Made by a program: the position numbers and the translations under genes. A DNA stretch of 10,225 nt from Chloroflexota bacterium. GTDB taxonomy: Bacteria > Chloroflexota > Anaerolineae > Anaerolineales > E44-bin32. Below the pieces are notes generated by a model, which worked only from the letters and a program-made list of their open reading frames with translations, was not told the origin of the DNA and ran no database searches. The stretch is taken from contig JAPLGR010000684.1 in the NCBI GenBank assembly GCA_026390045.1, positions 1-10,225 of the forward strand, read 5' to 3'. Shown here one piece after another: positions 1 through 7,725 of this stretch (positions are counted from its first letter, which is position 1; every line of letters begins with the position of its first letter).

Positions 1-1065
1 GAGCAGGTTGTAGGTGACGATCTCGGTGGGGGCAGGCGACTCCTCGTCCTGAATGAAGTCGCCCAGGACCGAGTCCTCTTCCTCGTCCGTCGGCGTCTCC
101 AGCGAGAGCGGCCGGCGCGCCACCTGGATCATGTTCTCAACCTTCTTGGGCGGCACCTCCAGGGCCTCGGCCAGCTCTTCGGTGGAGGGATCGCGGCCCA
201 GACGCTGCGTGAGCTGGTGCGAGACGCGCAGCAGCTTGTTGATCTGGTCGCCCATGTGAACAGGGACGCGGATCGTCCGCCCTTGATCGGCGATGGCCCG
301 GGTGACTGCCTGGCGGATCCACCAGGTGGCGTAGGTGGAGAACTTGTGGCCGCGCCGGTAATCGAACTTCTTGGCAGCCCGAATCAGGCCAATGTTTCCC
401 TCCTGGATCAGGTCCAGGAAAGGCACGCCGCGGCCCATGTACTTCTTGGCGACACTGATAACCAGCCGGGAGTTGGCCGTGATCAGGTGCTCGCGGGCGG
501 CCCAGCCGTCCTCGACCGTTCTGCGCAGTTCCATCCGCCGGCGCATCGACGTCGGGCCAGCGGCCATTGCCTCGCGCGCTCGCTTGCCGCGCTCGATGCG
601 CTTGGCCAGGGAGACCTCTTGCTCGGCCGTCAGCAACGGGACGCGGCCGACTTCCTTGAGGTACAGGCCGACGGTGTCGTCGGCATCGACGTGGCTGAGG
701 TCATCCTGTGCCTCGCCGTCCGCCTTCTCCTCCTCAATCAGATCCTCTTCAGGCCCCTCCTCGGTCTCCGAGACCTCGTCCAGATAGGTAACGCCGGCCG
801 CCAAGAGCGCGGCATACGTCTCCTCGAGCTGGTCGAGGTCCCGCTCCGCATCGGGGAAGAACGCCAGTATGTCATCGATCGTGACGTAGCCGCGCTCACG
901 GCCGATCTCAACCAGCTGATCGATCGCCGGGTTCTCCTCTTCGGGGGAAAGTTGCTCCTCCGAAGGCGTCTCACCGGGGCGCAGCTCATCGTCCTCGATC
1001 GGGAGGGCCATTTGCCGAGTCTTGCCCATCTTGGGCCTAGCAACTTGCTTCTTCGGTTTCGCCAT
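1..1065 (-). CDS. rpoD: Primary RNA polymerase sigma factor (RpoD/SigA), 3' part cut by window edge
   Basis: This is the housekeeping sigma factor, which directs RNA polymerase to -35/-10 promoters. The frame is open for 355 codons from the ATG at 1065 to the left edge. Residues 1-125 are acidic and low in complexity, as in region 1.1. Region 1.2 is at about 129-162 (DDTVGLYLKEVG). Regions 2.1-2.4 are at about 190-270, including LITANSRLVISVAKKY, LIQEGNIGLIRA, FSTYATWWIRQAV and TIRVPVHM. Region 3 is at about 272-343 (PSTEELAEAL, then DFIQDEE). Region 4, the -35-binding helix-turn-helix of roughly 80 residues, must lie outside the window. The canonical region 2 and the presence of regions 1.2 and 3 exclude an ECF sigma factor. 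The start is preceded only by weak purine-rich GAGATAGAGA. The gene is on the same strand as the ABC operon but 179 nt away, so it probably has its own promoter. A group 2 paralogue is possible but less likely. Confidence 0.95.
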   Translation of the reverse strand, partial: MAKPKKQVARPKMGKTRQMALPIEDDELRPGETPSEEQLSPEEENPAIDQLVEIGRERGYVTIDDILAFFPDAERDLDQLEETYAALLAAGVTYLDEVSETEEGPEEDLIEEEKADGEAQDDLSHVDADDTVGLYLKEVGRVPLLTAEQEVSLAKRIERGKRAREAMAAGPTSMRRRMELRRTVEDGWAAREHLITANSRLVISVAKKYMGRGVPFLDLIQEGNIGLIRAAKKFDYRRGHKFSTYATWWIRQAVTRAIADQGRTIRVPVHMGDQINKLLRVSHQLTQRLGRDPSTEELAEALEVPPKKVENMIQVARRPLSLETPTDEEEDSVLGDFIQDEESPAPTEIVTYNLL

Positions 1066-1244
1066 TCTCTATCTCAGAATACGTCCAAACATGGGCCGAG
1101 GCAACGCGCCGGCCAGCCGGCAGATCCTATTGCGTATCCCTCCAAACTACATCTGCTTCGTTAACATCCCACAAGCGCGCCGAGTTCCACCGTCTTCTTC
1201 GCCCCGCCACGCGCACCGGGCGGGACTACGGGTAGCCACGGCCA
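1066..1244. other. Intergenic spacer between the DUF4340 gene and rpoD
   Basis: This 179-nt spacer should hold the rpoD promoter and the end of the ABC operon transcript. Minus-strand hairpin arms at 1219-1224 and 1203-1208 (CCCGCC/GGCGGG, 10-nt loop) lie 21 nt past the DUF4340 stop, but no U-run follows, so it is a poor intrinsic terminator. The best minus-strand promoter-like pair is TTGTGG (1169-1174), 17 nt, TGTAGT (1146-1151), with only 3/6 and 4/6 matches. A short perfect hairpin (GCCGG, CCAG loop, CCGGC) is at 1108-1121, within the probable rpoD leader. None of these is convincing alone. Confidence 0.35.
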
Positions 1245-1859
1245 TCAACTGCCGGATGGCACTGGCGTCCCAGTCGGTGGCAGAGACGTCGGCTCACCCG
1301 GAGTGGCCGTCGGGGCGTAGGGAAGCTCGTAAAGCAGCGAAAGCACGTCCAAGAGCGAATACTCGTTCAGCATGACGATCTCGGCGCGTCCAGGGACCGT
1401 GACATAGAACACCCCACCGGCCGGACTGACGCGCCCAATCTCAAATGACCGCGTGGCATCACCGGCCATGAAGACGGTCACGCGCTGGGAGGGCTCGGCC
1501 AGGCCGAATGGCTCAAGGTCTCCGGGCATGGGCAGAGTCGCCTGGGGACGCGGGGAGACCAGCGCCGTGACCGCCCACTCCACTTTGGCGGCATCGGCGG
1601 GACCTTCGTCCGGCTCCACCATCCGCCATGGTGTTTGCTCGTCACCCCTACGCACCTCAACGATGGCGCCGGTCTCGAGGTCCTCAACGCGCAAGCCAAG
1701 GATGTCGGTCGTCGGAACTGACCACAGCGGCTCCAGCGTCGGTGTGGCGTCTGTCGCGACCACAGATCCCGATGCGGATTTCGAGCGAGTCCAAATGAGC
1801 GCTCCGCCAAGCACGAGTGCGAACGCTGCCAGGACTGTCCAGGTCGAACGACGGATCAT
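1245..1859 (-). CDS. DUF4340-type membrane-anchored protein, last gene of the ABC operon
   Basis: This 204-residue protein has an N-terminal signal anchor (residues about 7-23, after the basic start MIRRSTW) and a mostly extracytoplasmic body. The body resembles DUF4340: the segment around TTDILGLRVED, then the W-x-M-VEP strand near 78-83, a paired-residue helix, and EPFGLAEPS followed by VTVF near 116-130. The tail is rich in Pro, Thr and Gly and looks disordered. DUF4340 proteins commonly follow GldG-family genes and ABC-2 permeases; their biochemical role is unknown. I chose the ATG at 1859, 7 nt after the GldG-like stop, with GAGG-type Shine-Dalgarno sequence just upstream. An in-frame start at 1913 would extend it into the preceding gene with atypical sequence. 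At 204 residues it is shorter than many DUF4340 proteins, which often carry repeats of the domain. The family call is by eye. Confidence 0.72.
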   Translation of the reverse strand: MIRRSTWTVLAAFALVLGGALIWTRSKSASGSVVATDATPTLEPLWSVPTTDILGLRVEDLETGAIVEVRRGDEQTPWRMVEPDEGPADAAKVEWAVTALVSPRPQATLPMPGDLEPFGLAEPSQRVTVFMAGDATRSFEIGRVSPAGGVFYVTVPGRAEIVMLNEYSLLDVLSLLYELPYAPTATPGEPTSLPPTGTPVPSGS

Positions 1860-1866
1860 TCTCGCC

Positions 1867-3414
1867 TCAGGCCTGACGCCGGCGGCGCAGCCAGACGTAC
1901 ACGCCTGCGGCAATCACCGCCCCCGGGATGACCAGCACCGTGAGCAGGAAGATCAGCCCCACCACCTGCGTCGTCGGCGGGGTTACATAGCGCGGCGTGG
2001 ACTGCTTGGGCGTCAGGCTGATGAGCGCATCCTGGTGTGCGGCCCAGTCGATGCTGTTGATCAGCAGGTCGCCGTTGGCATAGCTGTTGTAGTCGGCGTT
2101 GGCGGCGAAGTCCGAATCCCCAACCACTACCAGACGCGCCCCGGTCGTGCTGTCCTCAGCCACCACGACCACCGTCAGCGGTCCGAGTGTGTCTTCTTCC
2201 GGCGCGTAATCCAGCGAACCGGCGAGGATCGACTCTCGGTTGGACTTCCCCCACGAATCCGACCCAGTGAGCACCAGCTCCGTCGCGGTTGCCTGCGCGC
2301 CTTCGACCGTCGTCAGGCTCCGCGCCGAAGGGAAGTACGATACCTGGTTGGACAGGCGCTCCGTGATCGCGTGCGATGCATACTTGTCTGCCACCGCGGT
2401 CAGTGGAGTGTTCGATCGAAGGTCGACGACCAAGTCGGCCCGTGCTTCCACGCCCCAGACCGAGGCGAGGTACGGCACCAGCGCGTCGCTGTCGGTGACC
2501 TCCGTGGCCACTGGAGGCTCGAGAAGCACCACGAGCGAACCGCCCTGCGCCACGTAGTCCTTCAGGACCTCCATCTCGGCTTCCGGCAGGTCGATCGTCG
2601 GGCCGGCGACCACCACGGCTTTCGCGTCAGCCGGAACGGTTGACGCACCCACCAGGTTCAAAGGCGCGACTTCATAGTTCTTGGCCAACAGCGTATCGGA
2701 CGCGTCGCTGTAGCCCAAGTCGTCGGTCGAGTCCATCTCATGCTCTCCGTGCCCCGTCAGGAAGTACACCTTGCGTTCCTCGGGGTTGGACAGCCGGACG
2801 ATGGCGCCGGTGATCTCCGTTTCGGTCGCCGATGCGGTGATCTCCGAGTCCTCGCCCATGACCACAACAACCGTCCCGTCCCGGGTCACACCGTACCGAT
2901 CAGCGGAAACCGGATCGGAGCGCGGATCAATGAACTCGTAGCTGACCTTGGTTCCACCGGCTCGCTTGTACTGGTCCAGCAGCGGACGCACGTAGTCGCG
3001 CGAGCTGCTGAGTTCGGGCGTGTAGAAGCCCAGGATCTTCACGGGCTGCTGCAGCTCAGACAGCACGAGTTGGGATTCGGTGGTCAGCGTGTATTCCTGA
3101 TCCTCCGTCAGGTCGAGCTGCCGGGTGTTGGTGATGGCCAGGTAAGTGATCACCACGAGGATCCCGGCGAAAGCCAGACTCACCAGGACCGCGTTGCTCC
3201 CGTAGCGTGCCTGCCGGCCGCTGAAGGCGGCCCGGATTCGCTCTGGATCGAGCAACACACCCAGTGCGGCGAACAGGATCGCAGCTGCCAGCGCGACTTT
3301 GATGTAGACATCGAACTGCCGGTTCACGATCGCCCAGCCGCCCGCGGCCAGCAAGGCCACACCCGCCAGGATGAAGGCCGCCAGCGAGAGCTTCCGGCGC
3401 AGCTCCTTGTTCAT
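1867..3414 (-). CDS. GldG-family ABC transporter auxiliary protein
   Basis: This 515-residue membrane protein has three N-terminal transmembrane segments (about 10-30, 37-55, 74-96), a large extracytoplasmic domain and a C-terminal segment (about 482-509) ending in RRRRQA. The soluble part follows the GldG/ABC-2 auxiliary pattern. It has a strand-rich start after LDLTEDQEYTL, a thioredoxin-like region with VKILGFYTPE, then ITGAIVRL followed by KVYFLTGHGEHE near 216-226. Later come VVVAGPTIDLPEAE, then VVVGDSDFAAN and INSIDW near 429-457. In Bacteroidota, GldG works with GldA and GldF in gliding. Outside that phylum the same trio occurs without gliding genes and its substrate is unknown. The start is set by GGAGG five nt before the ATG at 3414; a GTG at 3420 would sit almost on the Shine-Dalgarno. 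The ATG overlaps the permease stop as ATGA, implying translational coupling. Confidence 0.88.
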   Translation of the reverse strand: MNKELRRKLSLAAFILAGVALLAAGGWAIVNRQFDVYIKVALAAAILFAALGVLLDPERIRAAFSGRQARYGSNAVLVSLAFAGILVVITYLAITNTRQLDLTEDQEYTLTTESQLVLSELQQPVKILGFYTPELSSSRDYVRPLLDQYKRAGGTKVSYEFIDPRSDPVSADRYGVTRDGTVVVVMGEDSEITASATETEITGAIVRLSNPEERKVYFLTGHGEHEMDSTDDLGYSDASDTLLAKNYEVAPLNLVGASTVPADAKAVVVAGPTIDLPEAEMEVLKDYVAQGGSLVVLLEPPVATEVTDSDALVPYLASVWGVEARADLVVDLRSNTPLTAVADKYASHAITERLSNQVSYFPSARSLTTVEGAQATATELVLTGSDSWGKSNRESILAGSLDYAPEEDTLGPLTVVVVAEDSTTGARLVVVGDSDFAANADYNSYANGDLLINSIDWAAHQDALISLTPKQSTPRYVTPPTTQVVGLIFLLTVLVIPGAVIAAGVYVWLRRRRQA

Positions 3415-4142
3415 CGCCACCTCCGCGCCTCAACGACCTGTGCGCCGAGGAAAAGCGCCAGCGCGGTCAGGCTGAGGAAGTAGACCGCGTCCCCCAGGTC
3501 GAGCACGCCGAGGTAGAAGTTGTTGTAGTAGTGATCGACAAAGCTCAGGTAGCCCGCCAGCTGACCCATCGTCCCACTGCTGCTCGCCAGGCTGCCGACG
3601 ATCCACAGGGCAAGCATGACGCCCAGAGAGACGAAGAACGCCGCCACCGGACTGCGAAACAGTGCCGAGATGAACACACCGATGGCCAGCATCGCGGCCA
3701 CCATCAGCAGCAAGCCCACGTACGCTGCGACCAGCGTCCCCTGGTCGATCCCCGGGCTCGTCATGCGGTGCAGGATCAGGGGGTAGACCCAGGTGACCGC
3801 CAGCACGACGGACATGAAGCCAAAGGCGCCCAGCCACTTGCCGACCACCAGTTCCCAGTCACGAACCGGCGCGGTGAGCAGGAGCTCCATCGTCCCCATG
3901 CGGTACTCGTCGGCGAGCAGGCGCATCGTTATGGCCGGCGTGGCGAACAGCAGGATGGTCACCATCGCTCCGATGACGATCCGCCCGTCCGGCGTGATCT
4001 GTCCGGTCTCCAGGCCGAAGTAGACGTTGATGAAGAAGATCCCGCCCAGGATCAGATAGAGCATGGTCGCCAGGGCATAGGCGATCGGCGAGATGAAGTA
4101 CTGGCGGAACTCACGGCTGGCGATGATCCACACGTTGCGCAT
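3411..4142 (-). CDS. ABC-2 type permease, GldF-like
   Basis: This 243-residue integral membrane protein is the membrane half of an ABC exporter. The order is an amphipathic N-terminus (VWIIASREFRQYFISP), then six predicted membrane helices near 18-43, 56-75, 103-124, 136-160, 166-187 and 217-237. Between helices 2 and 3 lies the diagnostic cytoplasmic motif EYRMGTMELLLTAPV near 79-93, followed by GKWLGA. This motif is typical of ABC-2 permeases such as GldF and NosY. The length is normal for the family. The ATG lies 2 nt after the ATPase stop codon, and the Shine-Dalgarno GGGAGGG overlaps that stop, so translation is probably coupled. One permease gene next to one ATPase gene suggests a homodimeric pore with two copies of the ATPase. 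The substrate cannot be read from sequence. Confidence 0.93.
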   Translation of the reverse strand: MRNVWIIASREFRQYFISPIAYALATMLYLILGGIFFINVYFGLETGQITPDGRIVIGAMVTILLFATPAITMRLLADEYRMGTMELLLTAPVRDWELVVGKWLGAFGFMSVVLAVTWVYPLILHRMTSPGIDQGTLVAAYVGLLLMVAAMLAIGVFISALFRSPVAAFFVSLGVMLALWIVGSLASSSGTMGQLAGYLSFVDHYYNNFYLGVLDLGDAVYFLSLTALALFLGAQVVEARRWR

Positions 4143-4144
4143 CG

Positions 4145-5083
4145 CTACCCTCCCGCCTGTTCATCGTTCTCTTCGCGGGTCAGCTGCAAGAAGATCTCCT
4201 CCAGGCTGAGGCCGCTGGTCCGCAGCTCCATCAGGTCCACGCCCGCTTCGACGATCGTCCGCGCCAAGAGAGGCCGCAGGTCTTTGCCGGGGACGGTGGC
4301 CACTTCGACCTCCCCATCGCGACTCCCTGCGCGGACGGACGAGATCCCCGGCAGGCCGCCCAGCAGCTGCAAAAGCTGCTCGCAGCTCGCGCCGGCCGCC
4401 ACCACCAGCCGCTCGGCACCCGCCAGCTGGGCCTGCAGGTTCCCCGGCGAATCCTCTGCAACGATCTTGCCGCGATTGATGATCAGGACCCGGCCGCAGA
4501 TCTGCTGCGCCTCGGGCAGGATGTGGGTGGACAGGAGGACAGTGCGCTCGCGCCCGAGCTCCTGGATGATCCGCCGTACCTCGATGATCTGCGCCGGATC
4601 CAGGCCGATGGTCGGCTCATCCAAGATCAGGACCTCAGGCTTATGGAGCAACGCTTGCGCGAGGCCAACGCGTTGCCTCAGGCCCTTGGACAGGTTCCCG
4701 ATGTAGGACTCGGATCGCTCAAGCATGGCAACCTGCTCGAGCACCTCATCCACCCGGTCTTCAAGCTCCGGTACGCGTCGCAACGAGCCCATGAAGGTCA
4801 AGTACTCAAAGACCGACATCTCGGGATAAAGCGGGACCGTCTCGGGGAGGTAGCCAACGCGGCGGCGGACCTCCAGCGACTGATCCACCACATCGAATCC
4901 GGCCACGCGGGCTGTCCCACTCGTGGGAGGCATGTAGCCCGCCAGGATCCGCATGGTGGTCGTCTTCCCCGCCCCGTTGGGCCCGAGGAATCCAACGATC
5001 TCTCCCGGCCGGGCGTTGAAGCTCAACTCCTGAATCGCCGGGAAAGCTCCATAGAACTTGGTGAGGCCTTCGACTTCGATCAT
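4145..5083 (-). CDS. ABC transporter ATP-binding protein, GldA/CcmA-like
   Basis: This is a complete 312-residue nucleotide-binding subunit that powers the permease encoded next to it. Visible motifs are Walker A GPNGAGKTT (34-42), a Q-loop region with YLPE (78-81), the ABC signature as LSKGLRQRV (131-139), Walker B VLILDEP (151-157), D-loop GLD (160-162) and H-loop His187 (STH). All catalytic residues are present. Residues about 225-312 form a C-terminal domain ending LSLEEIFLQLT, as in ABC-2 exporters of the GldA and drug-exporter type. The chosen ATG at 5083 starts with the family-typical MIEVEGLTKFYG and has GGGAG a few nt upstream. An in-frame ATG at 5179 would add 32 residues of Arg/Pro-rich sequence unlike any ABC N-terminus. 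This is the first gene of a four-gene operon driven by the promoter at 5205-5234. Confidence 0.95.
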   Translation of the reverse strand: MIEVEGLTKFYGAFPAIQELSFNARPGEIVGFLGPNGAGKTTTMRILAGYMPPTSGTARVAGFDVVDQSLEVRRRVGYLPETVPLYPEMSVFEYLTFMGSLRRVPELEDRVDEVLEQVAMLERSESYIGNLSKGLRQRVGLAQALLHKPEVLILDEPTIGLDPAQIIEVRRIIQELGRERTVLLSTHILPEAQQICGRVLIINRGKIVAEDSPGNLQAQLAGAERLVVAAGASCEQLLQLLGGLPGISSVRAGSRDGEVEVATVPGKDLRPLLARTIVEAGVDLMELRTSGLSLEEIFLQLTREENDEQAGG

Positions 5084-5129
5084 AGGCTCCCTGTTCGGGG
5101 CAACGCGTGGGTCGGCCGACGGGGCGAAC

Positions 5130-5166
5130 AAAAAGCACCCGCGCGGTGGACATCGCCGGCGTGTGC
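5130..5166 (-). terminator. Terminator-like hairpin in the ABC operon leader (possible attenuator)
   Basis: Read on the minus strand, GCACACGC (5159-5166) can pair with GCGGGTGC (5135-5142): seven Watson-Crick pairs and one A-G mismatch. The loop is 16 nt, and UUUUU follows at once (5134-5130), then G. It lies downstream of the predicted ABC promoter and about 47 nt before the ATPase start, so it would act on the operon's own transcript. This is the architecture of an intrinsic terminator used as an attenuator. I found no clear competing anti-terminator or known riboswitch core, so its function is inference. Confidence 0.4.
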
Positions 5167-5204
5167 TCTCAGGTCCCACAGGGCTTGAGGGCCACCCTCG
5201 AAAG

Positions 5205-5234
5205 ACTATACAGAAGGCCAGGGGCGTGAGTCAA
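5205..5234 (-). promoter_or_regulatory. Sigma-70 promoter for the ABC operon
   Basis: On the minus strand, TTGACT (5234-5229) and TATAGT (5210-5205) are separated by 18 nt. Each hexamer matches the consensus at 5 of 6 positions. The expected transcript start is near 5198, giving a leader of about 115 nt before the ATPase ATG. A small perfect hairpin (GAGGG, 3-nt loop, CCCTC; 5187-5199) would lie at the very 5' end of the RNA. Confidence 0.7.
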
Positions 5235-5278
5235 GCACCTGTCCGCTCTCTCACCGAACGTTAAGCTAGCCTTGTCAC

Positions 5279-5307
5279 TTGACACTCGTCTGGGCGGCTT
5301 GTAGAAT
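5279..5307 (+). promoter_or_regulatory. hppA: Sigma-70 promoter for hppA
   Basis: TTGACA (5279-5284) is a perfect -35 hexamer, followed by a 17-nt spacer and TAGAAT (5302-5307), 5 of 6 matches to the -10 consensus. Transcription should begin near 5314, about 50 nt before the hppA ATG. The -35 boxes of this promoter and the divergent ABC promoter are 44 bp apart. The intervening DNA contains the palindromes AACGTT (5257-5262) and GCTAGC (5265-5270), possible but unproven operator sites. Confidence 0.8.
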
Positions 5308-5364
5308 TGCCGTGTTTCCCTCAGAAGGCTCGAAGACAACCTACGTCAAGGAGGGTCCTGGACG

Positions 5365-7707
5365 ATGCAAGGCCTTACCTCGCTCGAGCAAACCGCCATC
5401 TGGGCGGTGTTTTGTGTGGCCATCCTTGGGCTCGCCTATGCGGCCTTCCTGCGGAACCAGATCATGAAGGAAGACATGGGGAGCTCGAAGATGCTGGAGG
5501 TCTGGAGCGCAATCCGTGACGGCGCCGATACCTACCTGCGGCGCCAACTGCGGTCGATTCTCCCGCTCGTCGTCGTGCTCACCATCGCGCTCTTCCTTTC
5601 TGTGTACATTGTTCCCCCCACCCCAGAAGCCATGGAGCGGTTCGCCGGCCTGGGCGAGGCTCAGGTGCGCCTGATCATCGGGCTGGCGCGGGCGGCGGCC
5701 TTCGTCATGGGCGCCGCGTTCAGCCTGACCGTAGGGCAAATCGGCATGCGCATGGCTGTCCAGGCCAACGTGCGGGTCGCGTCTGCCTCGCGGCGCTCAT
5801 TCGGCGATGCGCTGCGGATTGCATACCGCGCCGGGACGATCACCGGGATGCTCACCGACGGGCTGGGACTGCTCGGCGGCACCACGATCTTCATCCTGCT
5901 CGGCATTGCCGCCCCGGATGCGCTTCTCGGGTTCGGCTTCGGCGGCACGCTACTGGCGTTGTTCATGCGGGTCGGCGGCGGCATCTTCACCAAGGCTGCC
6001 GACGTCGGTGCCGACCTGGTTGGGAAGCTCGAGGCGGGTATCCCTGAGGACGACCCACGCAACCCGGCGGTGATCGCCGACCTCGTCGGCGACAACGTCG
6101 GCGATTGCGCCGGCATGGCAGCCGACATCTTCGAGAGCTACGAGGTCACGATCGTCTCGGGCCTGATCCTTGGCCTGGCGCTTTGGCACCTCACCGGACG
6201 CATGGAGTGGATCGTCTTCCCGCTCGTGGTGCGCGGCATCGGCGTTCTGTCCTCGATCATCGGCACCTATCTCGTTCGCGGCGGCCCCGGCAAGAGCGGC
6301 AACGCCATGGCGGCCATCTTCCGCGGCTTCCTTTCCTCGGCCGCTATTTCGGCTGTGCTGTTCTTCATCGCCGGGTATCTGTACCTGAACACTCCCGAGA
6401 TGGCCGCCTGGGGCGGCTGGTGGCGCACGCCGCTGGCGGTGGCCGTGGGCGTGCTGCTGGCCATCCTAATCGACCGGCTGACCGAGTACTTCACCGGGAC
6501 GCACAACACACCAGTCAAGGAGATCAAGCGCGGCGCGGACACCGGCGCGGCGACGCTCATCCTGCAGGGCATTTCGGTGGGCTTTGAGTCCTCCGTCTGG
6601 TCGATCCTGGTGATTGCACTGACGATCGTCGCCTCGATCGGCATCTTCGGGACGATCCCTGGGATCGAAGGCGTCGACCGCACGACGTTCATCCTGTACG
6701 GCGTCGCCATGACCGGCATCGGCATGCTGACCCTGACCGGCAACAACGTGGCCATGGATTCATTCGGTCCGATCGCCGACAATGCCAACGGCATCGGCGA
6801 GATGTCCTGGTCCGGCCAGACCGACCCCGAGACGAAAGCCGCGCAGCAGATCATGGCCGACCTGGACGCGGTGGGCAACACGACCAAGGCGATCACCAAG
6901 GGCGTGGCCATCGGATCGGCCGTGATCGCCGCCGTATCGCTGTTCGGCTCGTACCTGGTGGACGTCGGGCGGGCGCAGGCAACGCTGGGCATCCCCGAGG
7001 CGGAGCGGATCGCGGCTATCGGGATCCGCGTGGACATCCCCGGTGTGTTTGTCGGCATGCTGATCGGCGGCGCCCTGCCTTGGCTGTTCTCTTCATTCGC
7101 CATTCAGGCCGTTAGCCGCGCTGCCGCCCTGATCGTCAACGAGGCCCGGCGCCAGTTCCGCCTGGGCGTGTTGGACGGGAAGGTCAAGCCAGACTACCGC
7201 CAGGCGGTCTCCATCTCGACAACAGCCGCGCAGAAGGAACTGGTCAGCCTCGCCCTGCTGGGCGTCGTGACGCCGATCGTGGTCGGCATGATCTTCCAGG
7301 TCGAGGCCCTCGGCGGCTTCCTGGCTGGCATCATCGTGTCCGGCCAGCTGCTGGCGGTGTTCATGAACAACGCCGGCGGCGCCTGGGACAATGCCAAGAA
7401 GCTGATCGAGGACGAGCCGCGCAATCCCGCGGAGAACACCGGGAAAGGCTCCGAGCGACACAAGGCCAGCGTGGTGGGCGACACGGTCGGTGATCCGATG
7501 AAGGACACCTCAGGCCCGGCGCTCAACCCCATGATCAAGGTGGTCAATCTGGTCTCGGTCATCATTGCCCCGGTGGTCGTCCAGTACCGCAACCTCGGCG
7601 TGGGGGGCTGGATCCTCGTGCTGGTGCTGGTCGGGGTCCTCGCCTGGGCGATCTGGCAATCGAAGAAGCGTGCTCCCGGAGTGACCATCGAGAGCAAGTC
7701 GAGCTGA
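5365..7707 (+). CDS. hppA: Membrane-bound (ion-pumping) pyrophosphatase, K+-independent type
   Basis: This 780-residue enzyme hydrolyses pyrophosphate and uses the energy to pump H+ (in some subfamilies Na+) across the membrane. About 16 hydrophobic segments are expected, and the length is normal. The active-site motifs are complete: DVGADLVGK (213-221), DNVGDCAGMAAD (243-254), NNVAMDSFGPIADNANGIGEM split around 460-480, NNAGGAWDNAKKLIE (668-682) and GDTVGDPMKDTSGPALN (705-721). Glu257 in DIFESYE occupies the known bacterial gate-glutamate position. The segment GNTTKAITKG has Lys508 and Thr511, which in this family mark K+-independent enzymes; K+-dependent ones have Ala there. Known K+-independent members pump H+, so H+ is the likely ion (inference). 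The start has AAGGAGGG at 5348-5355, about 10 nt upstream of the ATG. The gene is monocistronic: its own promoter lies upstream and a strong terminator follows. Confidence 0.98.
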   Translation: MQGLTSLEQTAIWAVFCVAILGLAYAAFLRNQIMKEDMGSSKMLEVWSAIRDGADTYLRRQLRSILPLVVVLTIALFLSVYIVPPTPEAMERFAGLGEAQVRLIIGLARAAAFVMGAAFSLTVGQIGMRMAVQANVRVASASRRSFGDALRIAYRAGTITGMLTDGLGLLGGTTIFILLGIAAPDALLGFGFGGTLLALFMRVGGGIFTKAADVGADLVGKLEAGIPEDDPRNPAVIADLVGDNVGDCAGMAADIFESYEVTIVSGLILGLALWHLTGRMEWIVFPLVVRGIGVLSSIIGTYLVRGGPGKSGNAMAAIFRGFLSSAAISAVLFFIAGYLYLNTPEMAAWGGWWRTPLAVAVGVLLAILIDRLTEYFTGTHNTPVKEIKRGADTGAATLILQGISVGFESSVWSILVIALTIVASIGIFGTIPGIEGVDRTTFILYGVAMTGIGMLTLTGNNVAMDSFGPIADNANGIGEMSWSGQTDPETKAAQQIMADLDAVGNTTKAITKGVAIGSAVIAAVSLFGSYLVDVGRAQATLGIPEAERIAAIGIRVDIPGVFVGMLIGGALPWLFSSFAIQAVSRAAALIVNEARRQFRLGVLDGKVKPDYRQAVSISTTAAQKELVSLALLGVVTPIVVGMIFQVEALGGFLAGIIVSGQLLAVFMNNAGGAWDNAKKLIEDEPRNPAENTGKGSERHKASVVGDTVGDPMKDTSGPALNPMIKVVNLVSVIIAPVVVQYRNLGVGGWILVLVLVGVLAWAIWQSKKRAPGVTIESKSS

Positions 7708-7725
7708 TTGACCGCTTGTTGTTCC

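Noticed and set aside
217..1164. Plus-strand ORF of 315 codons opposite rpoD
   Set aside because: The opposite strand encodes unmistakable sigma-70 regions 1.2 to 3; the plus frame is a GC-rich shadow with no recognisable motif.
1203..1224. Hairpin after the DUF4340 stop as an intrinsic terminator
   Set aside because: Six-pair stem with a 10-nt loop and no U-run on the transcribed strand.
1453..2643. Plus-strand ORF of 396 codons opposite the GldG-like and DUF4340 genes
   Set aside because: Arg/His/Gly-rich shadow product; the minus strand has well-formed membrane proteins with coupled starts.
3531..4706. Plus-strand ORF of 391 codons opposite the permease and ATPase
   Set aside because: Overlaps intact Walker and ABC-2 motifs on the minus strand; its own product is low-complexity and charged without domain features.
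5084..5179. N-terminal extension of the ATPase to the ATG at 5179
   Set aside because: The extra 32 residues are Arg/Pro-rich and unlike ABC N-termini; MIEVEGLTKFYG at 5083 has its own Shine-Dalgarno.
6267..7103. Minus-strand ORF of 278 codons inside hppA
   Set aside because: Lies entirely within the conserved pyrophosphatase core; Ser/Pro/Met-rich shadow.
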